Notes under the pieces: model-generated | What the model saw: only the letters and a program-made list of their open reading frames with translations | What the model was told of the DNA's origin: nothing | The model's database searches: none | From: Agrobacterium sp. AGB01 | GTDB lineage: Bacteria; Pseudomonadota; Alphaproteobacteria; Rhizobiales; Rhizobiaceae | Reading direction: 5' to 3' | Length of the DNA: 64,000 bases | Assembly: GCF_014851585.1 (NCBI RefSeq) | Contig: NZ_JACVAB010000002.1 | Coordinates: 186,001-250,000 of the forward strand | In this document: positions 12,079-21,711 of the stretch, in pieces | How the letters are laid out: each line of letters starts with the position of its first letter | Position numbering within the stretch: position 1 is the stretch's first letter | Program-made: the position numbers and the translations under genes

Positions 12079-14289
12079 TCAGTTTTCTGGTTCCAGCATG
12101 ATTGTGGCCAACGGCGGCAATGTCAGCACCGCACCAATGGCCCCTCCCGCATCAACGGCTTGTACCTTGCCGCCGTTTCCTTTGCCGCTGCCGCCGTAAA
12201 TCTCGGCATCGGTATTCAATATTTCGCGCCAGCGGCCAGCCGTTGGCAGCGGCACATAATAATTTTCACGGTAGACCGGGGTAAGATTGCAAATCACCGC
12301 AACCGGCTTTTCACCCGGTGCCGAACGAAGCCAGGCAAAAACAGAGTTTTCCTGATCGTCGACCACCAGCCAGTTGAAGCCCTCCGGCTCACAGTCACGG
12401 GCATGTAGTGCCGCTTTCGACCGGTAGGTCAGGTTAAGGTCGCGGACCAGACGACGGATGCCTTCATGCATGTGATATTGCAGCAGATTCCAGTCGAGTG
12501 ACTTGCTTTCACTCCACTCGCTCCACTGGGCGAATTCCTGTCCCATGAACAACAGCTTCTTGCCGGGGTAACCCCACATGAAGCCGTAATAGGCGCGCAG
12601 ATTGGCAAATTTCTGCCAGTCATCGCCTGACATCTTGGCAATCAGCGACCCTTTGCCATGCACCACCTCGTCGTGAGACAGAGGAAGCACGAAATTTTCG
12701 GTGAAAGCGTAGAGAAGGCCGAATGTCAGTTCCTGATGGTGGAATTTGCGGTGCACCGGCTCGCGTGCAAAGTAGCTCAGCGTGTCATGCATGAAACCCA
12801 TGTTCCACTTGAAGCCAAAGCCGAGGCCACCCTCATGCACCGGATGCGAGACCTTGGGCCAAGAAGTGGATTCTTCGGCAATGGTCATGATGCCCGGATT
12901 GGCACCATAGGCCAGCTCGTTCATCTTTTGCAGGAAGCGTACCGAATCCAGGTTTTCGCGCCCGCCATATTCATTGGGGATCCACTCGCCTTCTTTGCGA
13001 GAGTAGTCGAGGTAAAGCATCGAGGCCACGGCATCGACACGAAGGCCATCCAGATGGAACTTTTCCGCCCAGTAAAGAGCGTTGTTGATGAGGTATGACA
13101 TCACCTCAACGCGTCCAAAGTTATATATCGCGGTGTTCCAGTCGGGGTGCATACCCTGACGCGGGTCGGCATGCTCGTAAAGTGCGGTGCCGTCAAACTG
13201 GCGCAGACCATGTTCGTCGGTCGGGAAGTGGGCCGGAACCCAGTCGAGGATAACGCCAAGGCCAACCTTGTGCGCACCATTCACAAAACGGGCAAATCCT
13301 TCCGGTTCTCCAAACCGCGCCGATGGCGCAAAAAGACCGGTGGTCTGGTACCCCCAGGACGGGTCATAGGGGTGTTCGGTAATGGGCATGAACTCGATAT
13401 GGGTAAAACCCATGTCGACACAGTAGGGGATGAGCTCTGCGGCCATTTCATCCCAGCTCAGCATGCCACCGTCTTTGTGCCTGCGCCACGACCCGGCATG
13501 CACTTCGTAAATGCTGATCGGCTGACGGCGCTGATCAACCTTGGCCCAGTGCTCCATATGCTCCTGATCTTCCCATTTCTGGACCAGTTCAGGTGTTGTC
13601 ATCGAGCCGTTTTTAGGGCGCAGTTCTGCCCGGCGGGCATAAGGGTCTGCCTTCAATGGAAGGCGGGTGCCATCGGCGCCAATAATCTCGAATTTGTAGA
13701 TGCAGCCGGCATAAACGTCCGGTGCAAAAATTTCCCAAATGCCGGTATCGGCGCGGTTGCGCATGACATGGCGTCGGCCATCCCAATTGTTGAAATCGCC
13801 GACCACCGACACCCGCTTGGCATTTGGTGCCCAGACGGCGAAATGAAATCCTTCGACCCCTTCGAACTTGAGCGGGTGTGCACCCATCTTATCGAACAAG
13901 CGCAGATGCGATCCTTCACGGACCAGATAATCATCCATCGGGCCAAGCACAGGACCGAAGCTGTAGGGGTCGGTGACTGCCCACTCTGCATCGCCACGCA
14001 GCGCACGGTATCTCAGGGCTTTCCTCGACGTCAGGCTGACCGGACCTTCGAAGAAACCGGCCGGATCGCGGCAGGTCAATTCACCCACAACGTTGCCGTC
14101 AATCGTCAGAGCCGTTACCGCTTCCGCGCCAGGAATAAAACAGCGCGCAACGAAGCCGTCTGCAACTTGATGCACGCCGAGAATTGCAAAGGGGTTGGAA
14201 TGCAGACCGCCCGTTATCGCCTCGATTTCTGCTTGAGATATTTCACTCTTCTGTTTTGGATCAGGCGTATCGAGCGGTTTTTTCATCAA
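12079..14289 (-). CDS. glgB: 1,4-alpha-glucan branching enzyme
   Basis: GH13 branching enzyme (736 aa) that introduces alpha-1,6 branches. The layout is the usual one: an extra N-terminal beta-sandwich (N1), then CBM48 (around FHFAVWAPNAKRVSVVGDFN), then the catalytic barrel with DGLRVDAVASMLYLDYSR, TIAEEST and LPLSHDEVVHGKGS, then a C-terminal all-beta domain. Its start overlaps the glgP stop by four bases, so the pair is translationally coupled. Length and motifs are complete. Confidence 0.97.
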   Translation of the reverse strand: MMKKPLDTPDPKQKSEISQAEIEAITGGLHSNPFAILGVHQVADGFVARCFIPGAEAVTALTIDGNVVGELTCRDPAGFFEGPVSLTSRKALRYRALRGDAEWAVTDPYSFGPVLGPMDDYLVREGSHLRLFDKMGAHPLKFEGVEGFHFAVWAPNAKRVSVVGDFNNWDGRRHVMRNRADTGIWEIFAPDVYAGCIYKFEIIGADGTRLPLKADPYARRAELRPKNGSMTTPELVQKWEDQEHMEHWAKVDQRRQPISIYEVHAGSWRRHKDGGMLSWDEMAAELIPYCVDMGFTHIEFMPITEHPYDPSWGYQTTGLFAPSARFGEPEGFARFVNGAHKVGLGVILDWVPAHFPTDEHGLRQFDGTALYEHADPRQGMHPDWNTAIYNFGRVEVMSYLINNALYWAEKFHLDGLRVDAVASMLYLDYSRKEGEWIPNEYGGRENLDSVRFLQKMNELAYGANPGIMTIAEESTSWPKVSHPVHEGGLGFGFKWNMGFMHDTLSYFAREPVHRKFHHQELTFGLLYAFTENFVLPLSHDEVVHGKGSLIAKMSGDDWQKFANLRAYYGFMWGYPGKKLLFMGQEFAQWSEWSESKSLDWNLLQYHMHEGIRRLVRDLNLTYRSKAALHARDCEPEGFNWLVVDDQENSVFAWLRSAPGEKPVAVICNLTPVYRENYYVPLPTAGRWREILNTDAEIYGGSGKGNGGKVQAVDAGGAIGAVLTLPPLATIMLEPEN

Positions 14290-16748
14290 GCTCTCCAGAT
14301 TTCTGAGGCATATTGCCGTATTGTTCTGTCGGAAGAGAACCAGCCCATACGCGCGGTATTGTAGATGGTTTTGGAGTACCAGGAAGCCGGGTCGCTCCAG
14401 ATGGCGTCAACATCACGCTGGGCCTTGGCGTAAGAATCGAAATCCGCAGCAACCATGAACCAGTCATTGTTGTAAATGCCATCCATCAGACCTGCGAACC
14501 GTGAACGGTCATCCGGAGAGAACACACCGGAGGCGATTGCCGAGAGGGCTTGTGACAATTCACGCGAACTTTCGATGATGGCGCGTGGGTTGTGACCATC
14601 CGCGCGGGCCTGAGCGACTTCTTCAGCTGTCTTTCCGAAGATAACAATGTTTTCGTCGCCTACATGTTCCAGCATTTCGACATTTGCACCGTCAAGCGTG
14701 CCGATGGTGAGCGCGCCGTTGAGTGCAAACTTCATGTTGCCGGTACCGGATGCTTCCATGCCAGCAGTCGAAATCTGCTCCGACAGATCCGCAGCGGGGA
14801 CCATGATTTCTGCCAGCGACACGTTGTAATTGGGAATGAAAACAACTTTCAGCAGCCCGCGCACGGACGGATCATTGTTGATGACACGGGCAATGTCGTT
14901 AGCGAGTTTGATGATAAGCTTGGCATTGTGGTAGCTCGGTGCTGCCTTGCCCGCGAAGAATTTGACGCGTGGCGCCCAATCCAACTCAGGATGGGAGCGG
15001 ATCTGGTCATACAGTGCCACCGCCTCGATGAGGTTGAGAAGCTGGCGTTTGTATTCGTGGATACGCTTGATTTGGATGTCGAACATCGCAGAAGGGTCGA
15101 CACGAATGCCCATGCGCTGTGCAACCAGATTCGCGAGACGCACCTTGTTCAGGCGCTTGACCTCGGCAAATTTGTCGCGGAATGCATTGTCCTGAGCGAA
15201 CCCTTCCAGTGGCTTCAGTTTCTCGGCATCATCAAGGAAGTCGTCGCCAATAGCTTCACGCACCAACCCAGTCAGGCCCGGGTTACACTGCATCAACCAG
15301 CGCCGCGGGGTGATGCCGTTGGTCTTGTTGTTGATACGATCTGGGTAGAGCCGATGCAGATCGGCAAATACCGTTTCCTTCATCAACTCCGTGTGCAATG
15401 CCGAAACACCGTTGACGGAATGTGAGCCGATGAAGGCAAGATTGCCCATGCGCACGCGCCGTTCGCCATTCTCATCGATCAAAGAGATCGAGCGGATTTG
15501 CTGATCTTCGACCTTCTTTTCCTTGCGCGCGGTGAACAGGATCTTGGCGTTGATTGCATAAATGATCTGCATATGGCGCGGCAACAGGCGCTCCAGCAAC
15601 GGCACAGGCCAGCTTTCCAGCGCTTCCGGCAGCAGGGTGTGGTTGGTGTATGAGAATGTGTTGCGGGTCAGTTCCCAGGCATCATCGAAGTCCAGGCCGT
15701 GGATGTCGGTCAGCAGACGCATCATTTCGGCAATCGAAATTGCCGGGTGGGTGTCGTTGAGCTGGATAGAAACCTTATCCGGCAGGCTGGTAAAATCCGG
15801 GTACTGCTGGAGATGACGGCGCAGAATGTCCTGCAGGGATGCAGACGAGAAGAAAAATTCCTGCCGCAGACGCAGTTCCTGACCGGCCGGATTGGCATCT
15901 GCCGGATAGAGAACGCGTGTCAGGCTTTCAGCTTTGTTGCTCTCACGCAGGGCGCCAATGTGATCACCAGCGTTGAACGCATCGAGAAGAATAGGGTCGA
16001 TCGGCTGGGCCGACCATAGGCGCAGCGTGTTGACGCGCTTGCCGCGCCAGCCAACGACAGGGGTATCGTAGGCCATGGCGATAACACGCTCGGCCGGTTT
16101 CCAGACAAAACGTTGGGCGTCGTCATAACCGCCAATGGTTTCGACAGCGCCACCGAAGCCGATTTCATAGGAACTTTCGCGCCGTTCAAACTCCCACGGA
16201 TTGCCGTGGGCGAGCCATGTTTCCGGCAGTTCGACCTGCCAGCCATCCGCCATCTGCTGGCGGAACAGGCCATGAACGTAACGGATGCCGTAACCATAGG
16301 CCGGGATTTCCACTGTTGCCATGGATTCCATGAAACAGGCAGCAAGGCGTCCAAGACCGCCATTGCCAAGCGCTGCGTCCGGCTCGAGCCCCGCGATGAC
16401 GTCCATGTCGACACCAAGAGATGTCAGGGCATCACGAATTTCCTGCATCAGACCAAGGTTCGAAATTGCATCGCGCATTAAGCGGCCAATCAAGAACTCA
16501 AGCGAAAGGTAATAAACGCGCTTGTTGCCAGTTTTGTAAACCTTGCGGGTGGACTCCATCCACCTGTCGATTACACGGTCACGGACAACGAGAATGGTTG
16601 CGGTCAGCCAGTCATGCGGCTTGGCAACCTTGACGTCTTTGCCGATTCTGTATGTCAGGCGTTCAATGATTTCCGAAGCAAGAATTTCCGGATCGGAACT
16701 GCGCGGAGTGGGGAGAGGAAGATCGGCCGGCGAGAGGTTATTGATCAT
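14286..16748 (-). CDS. glgP: Glycogen phosphorylase
   Basis: GT35 alpha-glucan phosphorylase (820 aa) releasing glucose-1-phosphate from glycogen. The pyridoxal-phosphate site is in EASGTGNMKFALNGALTIGT, where the Lys of GNMKF forms the Schiff base; ALGNGGLGRLAACFM and KIRIHEYKRQLLN-like (here IKRIHEYKRQLLN) motifs are also present. It is the first gene of the operon glgP-B-C-A-pgm-glgX. Upstream there is a possible sigma-70 promoter on the minus strand with TTGCAA (16842-16847) and CATAAA (16820-16825) separated by 16 bases; this is a weak prediction. Confidence 0.96.
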   Translation of the reverse strand: MINNLSPADLPLPTPRSSDPEILASEIIERLTYRIGKDVKVAKPHDWLTATILVVRDRVIDRWMESTRKVYKTGNKRVYYLSLEFLIGRLMRDAISNLGLMQEIRDALTSLGVDMDVIAGLEPDAALGNGGLGRLAACFMESMATVEIPAYGYGIRYVHGLFRQQMADGWQVELPETWLAHGNPWEFERRESSYEIGFGGAVETIGGYDDAQRFVWKPAERVIAMAYDTPVVGWRGKRVNTLRLWSAQPIDPILLDAFNAGDHIGALRESNKAESLTRVLYPADANPAGQELRLRQEFFFSSASLQDILRRHLQQYPDFTSLPDKVSIQLNDTHPAISIAEMMRLLTDIHGLDFDDAWELTRNTFSYTNHTLLPEALESWPVPLLERLLPRHMQIIYAINAKILFTARKEKKVEDQQIRSISLIDENGERRVRMGNLAFIGSHSVNGVSALHTELMKETVFADLHRLYPDRINNKTNGITPRRWLMQCNPGLTGLVREAIGDDFLDDAEKLKPLEGFAQDNAFRDKFAEVKRLNKVRLANLVAQRMGIRVDPSAMFDIQIKRIHEYKRQLLNLIEAVALYDQIRSHPELDWAPRVKFFAGKAAPSYHNAKLIIKLANDIARVINNDPSVRGLLKVVFIPNYNVSLAEIMVPAADLSEQISTAGMEASGTGNMKFALNGALTIGTLDGANVEMLEHVGDENIVIFGKTAEEVAQARADGHNPRAIIESSRELSQALSAIASGVFSPDDRSRFAGLMDGIYNNDWFMVAADFDSYAKAQRDVDAIWSDPASWYSKTIYNTARMGWFSSDRTIRQYASEIWRA

Positions 16749-16960
16749 TATTTGGTCAGCACCTTGAGAGGGAGGGAGGGTCTGATTCTGTCGATCTGGC
16801 TTACACTTAGTCGAAGCAATTTATGCACCGATACGGAACCGTTGCAATAATCGTTTTTGCGAAGAATGCAGTTCGCGATGATTATTTTATTATGTCAAAA
16901 GTATAACTGCTCATCAGCACGAGCCCGCAATTTGCGTTTTGATAAATGATCAAAACGAAA

Positions 16961-16995
16961 ACGGCAGCGGAGATGCCGCTGCCGTAAGGTGGTTC
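16961..16995 (-). terminator. Rho-independent terminator of the vWA/TadG-like gene
   Basis: Perfect 10-bp stem ACGGCAGCGG/CCGCTGCCGT with a five-base loop lies 26 bases after the stop of the minus-strand gene. On that strand it is followed by a T-rich stretch (TTTTCGTTTTG). It separates this gene from the glg operon promoter region. Confidence 0.8.
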
Positions 16996-17010
16996 GTGCT
17001 TTTTGTGGTA

Positions 17011-18261
17011 TTAGTTGGTGAGACGGCTTGTCTCGTCGTTCATCTTGCGAGCGATTTCGCCGAATGCCTCAACAATTTCTTCCATGTTTTCAGGTGCGTA
17101 GTAATTTTCTGCGCTTGAAGCACATGTCTGCAGCAAAGACTTACCTTTGGTGGGGGCCATGAAGGCAACCGAGAAGATCTTGATGCCGTCGTTTTTGATC
17201 GTCTGGCACATGGTGCGCACGTTGGTGTCGATGGTTGTGCTCGACATCTCGCCGTCGGTCATAAACACAATGTAACGTTCAAACGACGTGCTGCCATTGC
17301 CCTTGTGAGCTGTTGCTTCAGTCGCAGTCGATTTTCTCAACGCTGTATAGGCATTATTCAGTGCGGTGTATGCGTTTGTGCCGCCTGTTGGATAGGCTGG
17401 GATGGCCTTGACGTAATCATTTGCTTTCGTCGTGCCCCAGTTCACGGCCTGTGCTGAATAGGTCGTGTCGCTGTAGCCGATGGCGCCGGTGCGAACGAGC
17501 TTCGATTCAGGCGAGCCATTCTTGACATAGCTGTAGTCAGCCTTGTTGAGCGTATCGACGAGATAGCTGACGGCGGTTTTCAGCGACGCGATCTTGTTGA
17601 TGTAGCAAGGGCTGGACGTTACCTTGGATTCGCTCTGTCCCCAGTTGCTTTCGGTATAGTTGGCGCAGGACGACTTGGATTTGTCGATGGTATCCGTCTT
17701 GAACGACATTGAACCCGAACGGTCGAGAACCAGATACATCGACAAAGGCGAACCCTTGTTGATGCTGCTGACTGCGGTGCTGGTAACGCCGATGGTGACG
17801 GTCTTGGATGAAATCAGTGAGATCAGCGGGTTGAGCTGCATGCCGTAGCTCATGTTTGCAGTGATCTGGAAGTTTTTGCCGGAAACACTTTCGTCCACCT
17901 TTGCGGTGACGCTGGAGCTCTTCATCAGCTCCTCTTTTTGCTTCTTTTTCTGTTCGTCAGTGGCGTCAGGTGCGAGAAGTTTTGATACTTCGTCGGTAAT
18001 GAATTCCTGTGCCTTCTTGGAGGCCTGCTCTGGCGAGAGGTTTTCGTTTTCGTGCATGAAAGCGGTGGCTGCTGCCAGGGTTGCGGCGTCTACAGCGCTC
18101 TGCAAGCCCGCCTTCGTCTGCATGGCATTGGTCATTTCGAGGGCGACACCCGCGGTGGCAATCGTCACCGGAATGAGAATGGCAGTCAGGATGCCGAAGT
18201 TACCATCTTTGTTGGCAATCAGCTTATTGAGCACTGGCATTGTTTTCGAGAACACAGTCAT
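17011..18261 (-). CDS. TadE/TadG-like pilus-assembly protein with von Willebrand A domain
   Basis: 416-aa protein. The N-terminus (residues ~19-60) has the TadE/TadG-type single membrane segment FGILTAILIPVTIATAGVAL, followed by a helical QTKAGLQSAVDAATLAAA stretch typical of TadG. A Lys/Glu-rich region (~70-115) precedes a vWA domain whose MIDAS motif DRSGSMS occupies residues 180-186, with matching TGGTNAY and FMTDGEMS segments later. TadG proteins are surface-exposed or periplasmic partners of Tad/Flp pili. No other tad or flp gene is in the window, so this is an isolated copy. A good ribosome binding site (AAGGGG) precedes the ATG. The role is not established. Confidence 0.8.
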   Translation of the reverse strand: MTVFSKTMPVLNKLIANKDGNFGILTAILIPVTIATAGVALEMTNAMQTKAGLQSAVDAATLAAATAFMHENENLSPEQASKKAQEFITDEVSKLLAPDATDEQKKKQKEELMKSSSVTAKVDESVSGKNFQITANMSYGMQLNPLISLISSKTVTIGVTSTAVSSINKGSPLSMYLVLDRSGSMSFKTDTIDKSKSSCANYTESNWGQSESKVTSSPCYINKIASLKTAVSYLVDTLNKADYSYVKNGSPESKLVRTGAIGYSDTTYSAQAVNWGTTKANDYVKAIPAYPTGGTNAYTALNNAYTALRKSTATEATAHKGNGSTSFERYIVFMTDGEMSSTTIDTNVRTMCQTIKNDGIKIFSVAFMAPTKGKSLLQTCASSAENYYAPENMEEIVEAFGEIARKMNDETSRLTN

Positions 18262-18413
18262 GGTTCAGCCCCTTAATTAGTGAGGCATAAATAATCCGAG
18301 CTGTCTTCGTGAAGGCTTAAGTTGTTAGGTTAAATTTTAGCGATACTCATTTTGGTGCAAAAACAATCTGTTGTTGGCATGAAATAATGCAGGCGTGACC
18401 TGTAAAAACACAC

Positions 18414-19298
18414 TTAAACGGCCGCGATCGGAATAACGTCAACAGCCTGTACAGTTTGTTGATTGCCGTAGCTTTTTAGAACACCAATAACTGGCGATAC
18501 ATCAGAGTAATCGCGTCCGTAACCAACCACGATGTGGTCATGGCCGGCATAAATATTGTTGGTAGGATCAAGTTCGATGTAGCCGGTGACCGTGCCACAC
18601 CAGATCCGCACCCAGGCATGCATGGCGTCTGCGCCTTCCAGCCGCTCCTTGCCGGGGGGAGGAATGGTTCTGAGGAATCCGCTGACATATCCTGCGGGAA
18701 TGCCAAGGCTGCGTAGCGCCATGATCAGCACATGCGAAAAATCCTGACACACACCATGCTTCAGCTTGAAGGCCTCGCTCGGTGTAGTGTCGACTGTCGT
18801 TGCCTTGGGGTCATAGGTAAAGTCTGTGTGGATGCGCTTGCACAGCACCTTGGCAATTTCCTGCACCGTCATGCCAGGTGTGACAGTCTCGAGCGCATAG
18901 GCATGGATGGCCTCATCCTGCGGAATGCGCGGACTGGTGCCAATCAGATGATGCGGGGATGATGCATCCAGTGACCAATGGTTGAAAATGTCATCCGGCA
19001 GACGTTCCAGTAGCGGTGACAGATCGGCTTGCTGCGGCTGTGTTTCCACCTGCACGCGGGCCTGCATGCGAATGTCGAATTTTTCATGGGCGGCGCGCAG
19101 ATAGACAGATGTTGCCGTCTGCTGGAAAAAATCCGAGAAAGACGTTCTTTCATCGGGTGTCGGGCTTACGGCCAGTGAGCCGGCGATTAGCCGCTGGCGG
19201 TTTGGCAGCGACAAAGGCATGACACGAATGATGTGGCGGGCGCCGCTTGCCGGGGCGTCGTAGACATAGCCCATGTGCATGGAAAGATCATAAAGCAT
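18414..19298 (-). CDS. Transglutaminase-like cysteine peptidase family protein
   Basis: 294-aa protein with an N-terminal transglutaminase beta-domain (begins MLYDLSMHMGYVYDAPASGA) and a transglutaminase-like core. The catalytic triad is visible: Cys184 in HGVCQDFSH, His227 in DAMHAWV and the Asp of ELDPTNN (~242). Such bacterial enzymes may act as peptidases or amidases instead of crosslinkers. It lies six bases after the ATP-grasp/Alpha-E gene and forms the last member of a three-gene cluster with two proteins implicated in peptide amide-bond chemistry. No signal peptide is visible, so it is likely cytoplasmic. The substrate is unknown. Confidence 0.85.
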   Translation of the reverse strand: MLYDLSMHMGYVYDAPASGARHIIRVMPLSLPNRQRLIAGSLAVSPTPDERTSFSDFFQQTATSVYLRAAHEKFDIRMQARVQVETQPQQADLSPLLERLPDDIFNHWSLDASSPHHLIGTSPRIPQDEAIHAYALETVTPGMTVQEIAKVLCKRIHTDFTYDPKATTVDTTPSEAFKLKHGVCQDFSHVLIMALRSLGIPAGYVSGFLRTIPPPGKERLEGADAMHAWVRIWCGTVTGYIELDPTNNIYAGHDHIVVGYGRDYSDVSPVIGVLKSYGNQQTVQAVDVIPIAAV

Positions 19299-19304
19299 GA
19301 CGCA

Positions 19305-21710
19305 TCAACCAAGGTAGGTTTGGGCAAGAAGATCGGACAGGCGTTCGAGGTCTTTTTCCAACTGACGGTAAAGCGCCACGTCGAGTTTCTCCGCCGTCAT
19401 GACGGCAAGACCGGAATGAATGCGCATGGCTTCGCGGTAGAAGGGCGACATCTGGCTGTTGACCAGAGCGTTGGGCAGCTGCTCTACTTCGGTGCGGATT
19501 TCGTTCAGTTGGAACAGGATCGAACGCGGATTGAGCGGATCAAGCGCCAGAAGGTCGGTCACCGTCAGGCCGGCGGTATTGACGTTATAACGGCGGCGGT
19601 GGGTCATGACGCTGTCGCCGATTTCCAGCAGCATGTCGAAACTACCATCCGGTGCATCCGGACCTGTCATGTGGCCCAGCAGGCGGGTCATGTGCAGACC
19701 ACGTTCAAGATAACGACCGATGGTCAGGAAACGCCAGCCGGTGAAACGATACATGTTCTCATGCACCAGACCGGCAAAGCCTGCGAGTTTACGCAGCAAA
19801 ATGGTCATGGCATGGGTGGCGTCATCGCCATGGCCAATATTGTCGTGGAAGCGACGCGCTGTCTTGGCAAGATCGTTCAGCGCCAGCCAGCCATCCGGTG
19901 AAAAACGGTCACGGATGTTGCTGGCCGAATAGATGGCGCTGTTGATATTGGCAATCAGGCTGGCGGGCACCGCCTCGCTCATTTCGATATCGGTGGTGGC
20001 GAGATATTTCGTGACATGGGCCAGCAGCGGTTGGCGCGGATCGGCAGATTCTGCGTAGCGCGCATTCCAGGCGCGCAGGATACGCAAAGCCCCTTCAGCC
20101 CGTTCGATGTAACGACCAAGCCAGAACAAATTGTCTGCCGCACGGCTTGGCAGGCTGCCTGGCATGTTGCGGCTGAATGTTTCCTCGGCGGGCAGCAGTG
20201 TCGTGCGCTCAACAGGCTTGTCGCTGACGATCCACACGTCCGCTGCCGTGCCACCATTTTGCATGGCAATGGCTGTCACGTCAGGGCTGCTGCCGATACG
20301 GGCAAAGCCACCCGGCATGATCTGCCAGCCATTTTGTGTGCGGGCAGCAAAAACACGCAGGCTCATCGGCCGCGGTACCAGCTTGCCGTCAACAAAGGCC
20401 GGGGTGGTGGACAGCGTTACAACTTCCTGACCGACCAGCTTGTTGCCGTCGGTGGCAAGCCATTCACCGATGGAGTCCTTTGCCGTGTCACGCAGGGTGG
20501 CACCCAGCACCGACTGGCCGTTGTCATCAAAGAACGGCATGCGGGAATAGGCTGGCCCGATCACCATTTTTTCGATGTTACGGGCGACGTGTTCACGCTC
20601 CTGTTTCTGGCCGCACCACCACGTAGCAATAGAGGGCAATAGCAGGTCTTCACCGAGCATATGGCGGCTGATGGTCGGCAGGAACGACAGCAGGGCACGT
20701 GTTTCGAGAATGCCCGAACCCAGTGCGTTGACGATGGTCACAGAGCCATCACGCAGTGCCTGCACCAGACCCGGTGTGCCGATGCGCGAATTCTGGTCCA
20801 GTTCTAGTGGATCTGAATAAGAGGCGTCGAGGCGCCGCCACAACACGCCAATCGGCTTCAGGCCGGCAACTGTGCGCACCATCACCCGGCCGTTGACCAC
20901 CGTCAGATCTTCACCTTCCAGCAGCATAAAACCGAGGTAACGGGCAATGTAGGCGTGTTCGAAATAGGTTTCGTTGGCAGGGCCGGGGGTCAAAACCGCA
21001 ATGCGTTCTTCCGGGTGTTTGCGGTGTGCCTGCAAGGTGTCGCGGAAAGCACCGAAGAAAGAGGCCAGCCGGTGGACATGGGTTTCTGCGTAGATATCGG
21101 AGAAGGCGCGGGTTGTTGCCACGCGGTTTTCCAATGCAAAACCGGCTCCTGATGGAGCCTGTGTGCGATCCGCCAGCACCCACCAGTTGCCATCCGGACC
21201 CCGGCCGATTTCGAAGGAACAGAAGTGCAGATAATGGCCACCTTCCGGTTTTGTGCCGACGAGGGGGCGCAAGAATTCCGGATTGGAAGCAATCAGGGCA
21301 GGTGGAATATAACCTTCCTGAACCAGGCGGTTTTCACCGTAGATGTCAGCAACGACCGCTTCCAGCAGGTTGGCGCGCTGAATGAGACCGCGTGAAACGC
21401 TTTCCCATTCCTTGCCATCGATGAGGACCGGAATATGTGAAATCGGCCAACTGCGTTCGATATTGGCGCCAGATCCGTAGTCACGGTAAAAGACGCCAGC
21501 ATCGCGCAGATAACGGTCGGTTCTGGCAAAGCGGTCGTGCAGTTCCCTTTCGGGCATGCGCGACAGTGCCGACACCATGTGCTGCCAGACCGGGCGAATA
21601 TTGCCGTTGGTATCCAGCATTTCATCAGCAATGCCCGGCAAGGCGCTATAGGCAAACAATGAATGTTTGTCTGTCTGCTTTTTGCGCTGCGATGCCGGCG
21701 TTCTTGCCAA
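19305..21710 (-). CDS. Circularly permuted ATP-grasp / Alpha-E fusion protein
   Basis: 801-aa protein joining a circularly permuted ATP-grasp domain (about residues 60-480) to an all-helical Alpha-E domain (DUF403, about 495-795, starting NLFWLGRYIERAEGALRI). ATP-grasp features include the region SGANIERSWPISHIPVLI and the EGEDLTVVNGRVMVRT segment. Homologues are often two separate genes; here they are fused. Predicted role is ATP-dependent amide-bond formation on an unknown substrate. The start appears to be TTG at 21710: no ATG occurs in frame for about 30 codons, the TTG follows the upstream stop by one base, and GGGAG lies eight bases before it. The next gene is a transglutaminase. Confidence 0.85.
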   Translation of the reverse strand: MARTPASQRKKQTDKHSLFAYSALPGIADEMLDTNGNIRPVWQHMVSALSRMPERELHDRFARTDRYLRDAGVFYRDYGSGANIERSWPISHIPVLIDGKEWESVSRGLIQRANLLEAVVADIYGENRLVQEGYIPPALIASNPEFLRPLVGTKPEGGHYLHFCSFEIGRGPDGNWWVLADRTQAPSGAGFALENRVATTRAFSDIYAETHVHRLASFFGAFRDTLQAHRKHPEERIAVLTPGPANETYFEHAYIARYLGFMLLEGEDLTVVNGRVMVRTVAGLKPIGVLWRRLDASYSDPLELDQNSRIGTPGLVQALRDGSVTIVNALGSGILETRALLSFLPTISRHMLGEDLLLPSIATWWCGQKQEREHVARNIEKMVIGPAYSRMPFFDDNGQSVLGATLRDTAKDSIGEWLATDGNKLVGQEVVTLSTTPAFVDGKLVPRPMSLRVFAARTQNGWQIMPGGFARIGSSPDVTAIAMQNGGTAADVWIVSDKPVERTTLLPAEETFSRNMPGSLPSRAADNLFWLGRYIERAEGALRILRAWNARYAESADPRQPLLAHVTKYLATTDIEMSEAVPASLIANINSAIYSASNIRDRFSPDGWLALNDLAKTARRFHDNIGHGDDATHAMTILLRKLAGFAGLVHENMYRFTGWRFLTIGRYLERGLHMTRLLGHMTGPDAPDGSFDMLLEIGDSVMTHRRRYNVNTAGLTVTDLLALDPLNPRSILFQLNEIRTEVEQLPNALVNSQMSPFYREAMRIHSGLAVMTAEKLDVALYRQLEKDLERLSDLLAQTYLG

Positions 21711-21711
21711 T

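Noticed and set aside
13147..14364. 405-aa open frame antisense to glgB
   Set aside because: Shadow of the branching enzyme gene, whose catalytic motifs are intact on the other strand; composition is Cys/His/Arg-rich as expected for a mirror frame.
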